This document shows, piece after piece, positions 6,502 to 9,571 of a DNA stretch of 9,571 nt. Position 1 is the stretch's first letter, and every line of letters begins with the position of its first letter. The stretch lies in contig JAYVIV010000007.1 of the NCBI GenBank assembly GCA_043769985.1, positions 1 through 9,571 of the forward strand, given 5' to 3'. The translations under genes were made by a program, and so were the position numbers. The stretch comes from Arcicella sp043769985 (GTDB lineage Bacteria; Bacteroidota; Bacteroidia; Cytophagales; Spirosomataceae). The notes beneath the pieces were generated by a model. The model was not told the DNA's origin. It searched no databases and saw only the letters and a program-made list of their open reading frames with translations.

Positions 6502-6957
6502 ATGAAAGTTTATAGATTAACTCCTAAAAAATACGCAACAGATTTATCAGGAATGGGTGCAAAATTATACGGAGGACGCTGGAATAGAGTAGGTATTTCT
6601 ATTCTTTATACAAGCGAAAATTTATCACTATCCGTTTTAGAAAATATCGTTCATATTAGTAACCCTACCTTTTTACCTACTTTTCAAGCTATTACCATCG
6701 AGATTCCAGATTCATTTCGAGAATATTCTACGGATGACTTTCCAAATGATTGGCTTAATCAGGATGCCTTTGAAAATTTACGAAAATTGACTGATAATTT
6801 CGTTGAAAAAAAGGAATTTTTAGCTATGAAAGTACCTTCGGCAATTATTGATGTGGAATATAATTTTTTGATAAATCCACAACATTCTTTATTCAAAGAA
6901 GTTAAAATAATCAATCAACAAGAATTTTCATTTGACCAACGTTTATTTACCCGATGA
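6502..6957 (+). CDS. RES-domain toxin, NAD+ phosphorylase family
   Basis: 151 residues from ATG 6502 (MKVYRL), which matches the usual RES N-terminus. The frame is open upstream to 6430, but that would overlap the antitoxin. Conserved family residues are visible: R5, 'GGRWN' (24-28), Y36 in 'LYTSE', E47 in 'SVLEN', S113 in 'VPSAI', and 'NFLINPQHSLF' (121-131), followed by 'FSFDQRLF' near the end. These include the Arg, Glu and Ser that give the domain its name. Characterised members (MbcT, ParT and relatives) consume NAD+ by phosphorolysis or ADP-ribosylate a target, arresting growth. All key residues look intact, so the toxin is probably active. Its TGA (6955-6957) overlaps the next gene's ATG (6954-6956), implying translational coupling. 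Confidence 0.9.
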   Translation: MKVYRLTPKKYATDLSGMGAKLYGGRWNRVGISILYTSENLSLSVLENIVHISNPTFLPTFQAITIEIPDSFREYSTDDFPNDWLNQDAFENLRKLTDNFVEKKEFLAMKVPSAIIDVEYNFLINPQHSLFKEVKIINQQEFSFDQRLFTR

Positions 6958-7454
6958 ACCCTCCCAAATTCTGGATAGAACACTATAAAATGCAAGTCCA
7001 CCCCGAAGGTGGATATTTTGCAGAAACTTACCGTTCCGCAGAAAAAATTCCTCAAAATGTTCTTCCAAGCCGTTTTAAAGGCGAAAGAAGTTTTGCTACT
7101 GGCATTTATTTCCTCCTTGAAAGCCATCATATTTCAGCCTTGCACAGGATTCAATCTGATGAAATGTGGCATTTTTATGCGGGTTGTCCTTTGGATGTTT
7201 TTATGATTGATGAAGTGGGGAATTTAGAGGTTTTTCGTTTGGGTAATAATCCTGAAAACGGAGAAGTATTTCAGGCAGTCGTTCCCGCAGGTGTATGGTT
7301 TGGGTCTAAACCTGCTCTTTTGAATAGCTATTCTCTGGTGGGTTGCACGGTTTCGCCAGGCTTTGATTTTGAGGATTTTGAAATGAAAAGTAGAGGGGAA
7401 TTATTGGAAATGTTTCCGCAACATCGGGAAGTTTTAGAGATGCTTAGTTATTAG
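6954..7454 (+). CDS. Cupin_5 (DUF985) family protein coupled to the RES toxin
   Basis: 166 residues starting at ATG 6954 in a 4-base ATGA overlap with the toxin stop. The Cupin_5 family is recognisable throughout: 'HPEGGYFAETYRS' (16-28), 'FATGIYFLLE' (47-56), 'SALHRIQSDEMWHFYAGCPL' (61-80), 'VVPAGVWFGS' (109-118) and 'SLVGCTVSPGFDFEDFE' (127-143). H64, E70 and H73 sit where cupins place ligand or metal residues. The fold is a double-stranded beta-helix, cytosolic, without a signal peptide. The family (yeast YML079w is the studied example) has no firmly established reaction; sugar or nucleotide ligands have been suggested. Coupling to an NAD+-consuming toxin raises the possibility of handling an ADP-ribose-like product, which is speculation. 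It ends at TAG 7452-7454 inside the palindrome 7448-7523. Confidence 0.85.
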   Translation: MNPPKFWIEHYKMQVHPEGGYFAETYRSAEKIPQNVLPSRFKGERSFATGIYFLLESHHISALHRIQSDEMWHFYAGCPLDVFMIDEVGNLEVFRLGNNPENGEVFQAVVPAGVWFGSKPALLNSYSLVGCTVSPGFDFEDFEMKSRGELLEMFPQHREVLEMLSY

Positions 7455-7523
7455 GGATTGGTTATCGGTTATCAGAAATCAGTTATTGAGCTTTTTTAGT
7501 AACCAATAACCAATTCCTAATAA
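7448..7523. terminator. 'GGTTATTGG' palindrome between convergent genes, likely terminator
   Basis: Arms 7448-7471 and 7500-7523 are inverted copies at 22 of 24 positions, with a 28-base loop holding the T-run 7492-7497. The words 'ggttat' and 'ataacc' recur beyond the arms (for example 7524-7531). The left arm includes the cupin stop codon and the right arm ends 14 bases before the DUF4136 gene's stop, so it sits exactly between convergent 3' ends. Either a bidirectional terminator or a mobile-type intergenic palindrome; the two are not exclusive. Confidence 0.55.
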
Positions 7524-7537
7524 CCAATAACGAGTAG

Positions 7538-8125
7538 CTACTTACTCGCCAGAACTTGCGTACTCACGATTTTCTTTCCCGCAATATAATCTTTTGCAAA
7601 TATTTTATAATTATCAAAAATCTGCCTTGTTGCCACTCTTAGGGCTTTTTCATCAATCTTTTGCGTTTCTGGTGCGGCGATTCCTGCTGCATATCCCATC
7701 CAGATTGGACGGTTTGTATCATTTTCGACAAATTGCAAAAGGAGCGTTCCTTTTCTGAGTTTGACTCTACGGAGTTCTTCGTTCATGCTTTCTTTACCCA
7801 AGCCTCTAAACGAGCGTTGTAGTACAGACAAATTTACGTCGCTTGGAAAAAGAGCGTAAAACACAATCAAATTCGGACGGTCTTTTGAATCCTGATATCC
7901 CCGAAGTTTCATTTGATTTCCAATTTCATCAATCACGGCTTGAAACTGATAGGTTGTATCAACAATGCTGAACTGTTTCTCTACGGTAGTAAACGATGCA
8001 TAATTTGGTTTGAAAACTTCATCTTCAATTTCTCTGTGGCAGGCGGTACCTACCTGAAAACCATTACGATTGCACGACGTTAGTGCGATTGAGGCGATAA
8101 AAAATAATAAATAGACTTTTTTCAT
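7538..8125 (-). CDS. DUF4136-like lipoprotein
   Basis: 195 residues from ATG 8125; a longer frame to 8170 would bury the signal sequence and is disfavoured. MKKVYLLFFIASIALTSC is a type II signal peptide with lipobox LTSC and lipidated C18. The following N19 does not suggest retention, so the mature protein is probably anchored in the outer membrane facing the periplasm. The mature domain resembles DUF4136: 'NYASFTTVEKQFSIVDT' (41-57), 'DRPNLIVFYALF' (82-93), 'KGTLLLQFVENDTNRPIWMG' (125-144) with a Trp-x-Gly motif, and a final 'ALRVATRQIFDNY' helix (161-173). The function of this family is unknown. The gene is convergent with the cupin gene and divergent from the DsbA-family gene, and no other gene is in its operon within this window. 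Lipoprotein call strong, family call moderate. Confidence 0.7.
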   Translation of the reverse strand: MKKVYLLFFIASIALTSCNRNGFQVGTACHREIEDEVFKPNYASFTTVEKQFSIVDTTYQFQAVIDEIGNQMKLRGYQDSKDRPNLIVFYALFPSDVNLSVLQRSFRGLGKESMNEELRRVKLRKGTLLLQFVENDTNRPIWMGYAAGIAAPETQKIDEKALRVATRQIFDNYKIFAKDYIAGKKIVSTQVLASK

Positions 8126-8309
8126 AACAGACTTAATATTTGTTGACGTGAAAATATAACCCCCTGACAATCAGAATGTTTAACAATTATAAAATTTAAT
8201 GGAATTTATGAGACTGGTTCTTAGTTATTTAAAAAGCAATTAAAATAGCTCTTACCAGCCAATACGTATGAATACTTGGATGGTTGCGAAGGTTAAAATA
8301 TAAATCAAA

Positions 8310-9020
8310 ATGAACAAAGAAAGTGTAATTCGCATTGACGTGGTATCTGATGTAGTTTGTCCGTGGTGTTATATCGGTAAGCGTAGGCTTGAAAGAGCTA
8401 TTGAAGGTACACAACTTTCTGGTACTGTGCAAGTTAAAGACATAGAAATTATTTATCGGGCATATCAACTCGACCCTTCTGTGCCAAACGAAGGCTTGGG
8501 TTTTCAAACTTATATGGAAAATCGTTTTGGGGCTGATTTTGTATCAAAATTTCATCAAGTTGAACAAGTTGCACAGATGGAAGGCTTGGATTTTGATTTT
8601 TCATCCTTACCAAAAGCCATCAATACGCTCACACTTCACCGCATACTTACGATAGCTTTGCAAGATGGGATTCAAGCGGAGGTAAAGGAAGCGTTTATGA
8701 AAGCCTATTTTGTTGATAGACAAGACCTTACGCAAGAAAATGTTTTAGTAGAACTCTTGGGGAAATACGGTTGGTCGGCTGAGAAAACGTTGAAAATCAT
8801 TAATTCTGATATGGCAACTGATGAAGTGAAAGAGGAAATGAACTATTATCGTCAATTGGGCGTTTCGGGTGTTCCATTCTTTATTTTTAATCAAAAATAT
8901 GCTGTTTCGGGGGCTCAACCTGCGGAGGTTTTCATGGAGATTTTGGAGAAGGTTTCTAAGGAAATGGAGGTTGAGACGATAAAAGGAGAGGTTTGTGATG
9001 TTGATGGGGAGAATTGTTAA
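8310..9020 (+). CDS. DsbA-family (FrnE-like) thiol oxidoreductase
   Basis: 236 residues from ATG 8310. The thioredoxin-fold start 'IDVVSDVVCPWCYIGKRR' (9-26) holds the redox motif C17-P-W-C20. A helical insertion follows, then the cis-proline loop 'GVSGVPFFIFN' (184-194, P189) and 'YAVSGAQP' (197-204). This order fits the FrnE / 2-hydroxychromene-2-carboxylate isomerase-like branch of the DsbA family. No signal peptide is present, so it should act in the cytosol on disulfide exchange; the physiological substrate is not known. An extra cysteine pair sits at the extreme C-terminus (C229 and C236, 'VCDVDGENC'), reminiscent of the second cysteine motif reported in Deinococcus FrnE. No operon partner is evident: the next gene is 141 bases downstream across a repeat-rich gap. 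Confidence 0.87.
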   Translation: MNKESVIRIDVVSDVVCPWCYIGKRRLERAIEGTQLSGTVQVKDIEIIYRAYQLDPSVPNEGLGFQTYMENRFGADFVSKFHQVEQVAQMEGLDFDFSSLPKAINTLTLHRILTIALQDGIQAEVKEAFMKAYFVDRQDLTQENVLVELLGKYGWSAEKTLKIINSDMATDEVKEEMNYYRQLGVSGVPFFIFNQKYAVSGAQPAEVFMEILEKVSKEMEVETIKGEVCDVDGENC

Positions 9021-9037
9021 TGATTTTATAAAAGATT

Positions 9038-9144
9038 AATTTTCAATGCTCAATACCTAATTTTCAAGTGATTACTTATCATCAATCCAACTTTAAGTAG
9101 CTATTACTTGAATACCGAAAATTGAGACTTGGAAACTGAAAATT
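9038..9144. repeat. Imperfect word-based palindrome between DsbA-family and CoA-transferase genes
   Basis: Nested complementary pieces occur in order: aattttca (9038-9045) with tgaaaatt (9137-9144), ctcaat (9049-9054) with attgag (9121-9126), and caagt (9065-9069) with acttg (9106-9110). Several reiterations of 'attttcaa' or its complement lie between them. The pairing is broken by insertions, so this is a degenerate version of the palindromes seen in the other gaps. A terminator or a leader for the downstream gene is possible. Confidence 0.45.
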
Positions 9145-9161
9145 CTAAAAACTATAAATAT

Positions 9162-9571
9162 ATGTCCAGAAAACCACAAACTGGCCCTCTTCAAGGAATC
9201 AGAATTTTAGACTTAACTCGCTTATTGCCAGGACCTTTGGGAACAATGCTCATGGCGGATATGGGAGCGGAAGTAATCAAAATTGAAGACCCCAATGCTC
9301 CCGATTATGTACGAGTTTTTCCGCCTTTTGTGGGCGGAGAATCGGTGAATTATTTGGCGTATAATCGTTCAAAAAAGAGTATGTTTTTGGATTATAAATC
9401 AGAAGAAGGACGGAAAATTTTCTTTGAATTAGTAAAAACTGCTGATGTGGTCGTAGAGCAATTCAGACCCACTTATTTGGATAAAATTGGTTTGGGTTAT
9501 GAAGAAGCAAGAAAAGTGAATCCTAAAATAATTTATGTTTCCGTAACAGGTTATGGGCAAACTGGACCATA
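9162..9571 (+). CDS. Family III CoA-transferase (CaiB/BaiF), 3'-truncated
   Basis: The frame opens at ATG 9162 and runs off the end of the window after 136 codons (family length is about 380-410). The N-terminal domain is diagnostic: 'GPLQGIRILDLTRLLPGPLG' (8-27), 'MLMADMGAEVIKIEDP' (29-44), 'NYLAYNRSKKSMFLDYKSEE' (63-82), 'ADVVVEQFRP' (94-103), 'LDKIGLGYEE' (106-115) and 'PKIIYVSVTGYGQTGP' (121-136). Family III enzymes transfer CoA between acyl-CoA and a carboxylic acid, and the same fold includes alpha-methylacyl-CoA racemase. The catalytic Asp and, for racemases, the His/Asp pair lie beyond the window, so the reaction cannot be decided. No acyl-CoA pathway genes are visible upstream. Confidence 0.9.
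   Translation, partial: MSRKPQTGPLQGIRILDLTRLLPGPLGTMLMADMGAEVIKIEDPNAPDYVRVFPPFVGGESVNYLAYNRSKKSMFLDYKSEEGRKIFFELVKTADVVVEQFRPTYLDKIGLGYEEARKVNPKIIYVSVTGYGQTGP

Noticed and set aside
8229..8507. Minus-strand 92-codon open frame overlapping the start of the DsbA-family gene
   Set aside because: Most of it is antisense to the conserved CPWC region, and its sequence shows no recognisable domain.

Overview
The window (about 9.6 kb, AT-rich, no usable Shine-Dalgarno sites) looks like a chromosomal segment of a Bacteroidota bacterium, most likely from the Cytophagales. This is inferred from gene content (MORN-repeat protein, ECF sigma/anti-sigma/DUF4097 trio, DUF4136 lipoprotein, fused MFS-spermidine synthase-like protein) and codon style; nothing here identifies a genus. 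No rRNA, tRNA, transposase, phage gene or CRISPR array was found.

Layout. 1-477 (+): 3' part of a MORN-repeat protein, followed by a likely intrinsic terminator (510-554). 649-2928 (+): a 759-residue membrane protein with two homologous MFS-like halves and a C-terminal spermidine synthase-like methyltransferase fold. A palindrome at 2923-2992 separates it from a convergent three-gene minus-strand unit. That unit reads, in order of transcription, an ECF sigma factor (5260-5952), a one-pass membrane protein in the anti-sigma position (4567-5157) and a secreted DUF4097-type beta-helix protein (2997-4331). 6030-7454 (+): an Xre/ParS-type antitoxin, a RES-domain toxin (NAD+ phosphorylase family) and a Cupin_5 protein whose ATG overlaps the toxin's TGA. 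7538-8125 (-): a DUF4136-like lipoprotein. 8310-9020 (+): a FrnE-like cytosolic DsbA-family oxidoreductase. 9162-9571 (+): the 5' part of a CaiB/BaiF family III CoA-transferase that runs off the window.

How the genes work together. The sigma factor, membrane anti-sigma candidate and exported beta-helix protein fit an envelope-sensing regulatory module. The Xre-RES pair is a type II toxin-antitoxin system with an inverted repeat at the antitoxin start as a candidate operator; the coupled cupin is a possible third component.

Most unusual feature. Most gaps between genes carry long imperfect or perfect inverted repeats built from short reiterated words. Each gap has a different sequence family (2923-2992, 4369-4543, 5173-5257, 5833-5934, 7448-7523, 9038-9144). 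Three of them lie in the sigma operon: one over the presumed 5' end of the sigma gene and one in each intergenic junction. No stretch longer than 300 bases lacks a gene. The divergent gap 8126-8309 shows no clear repeat or promoter that I can support.
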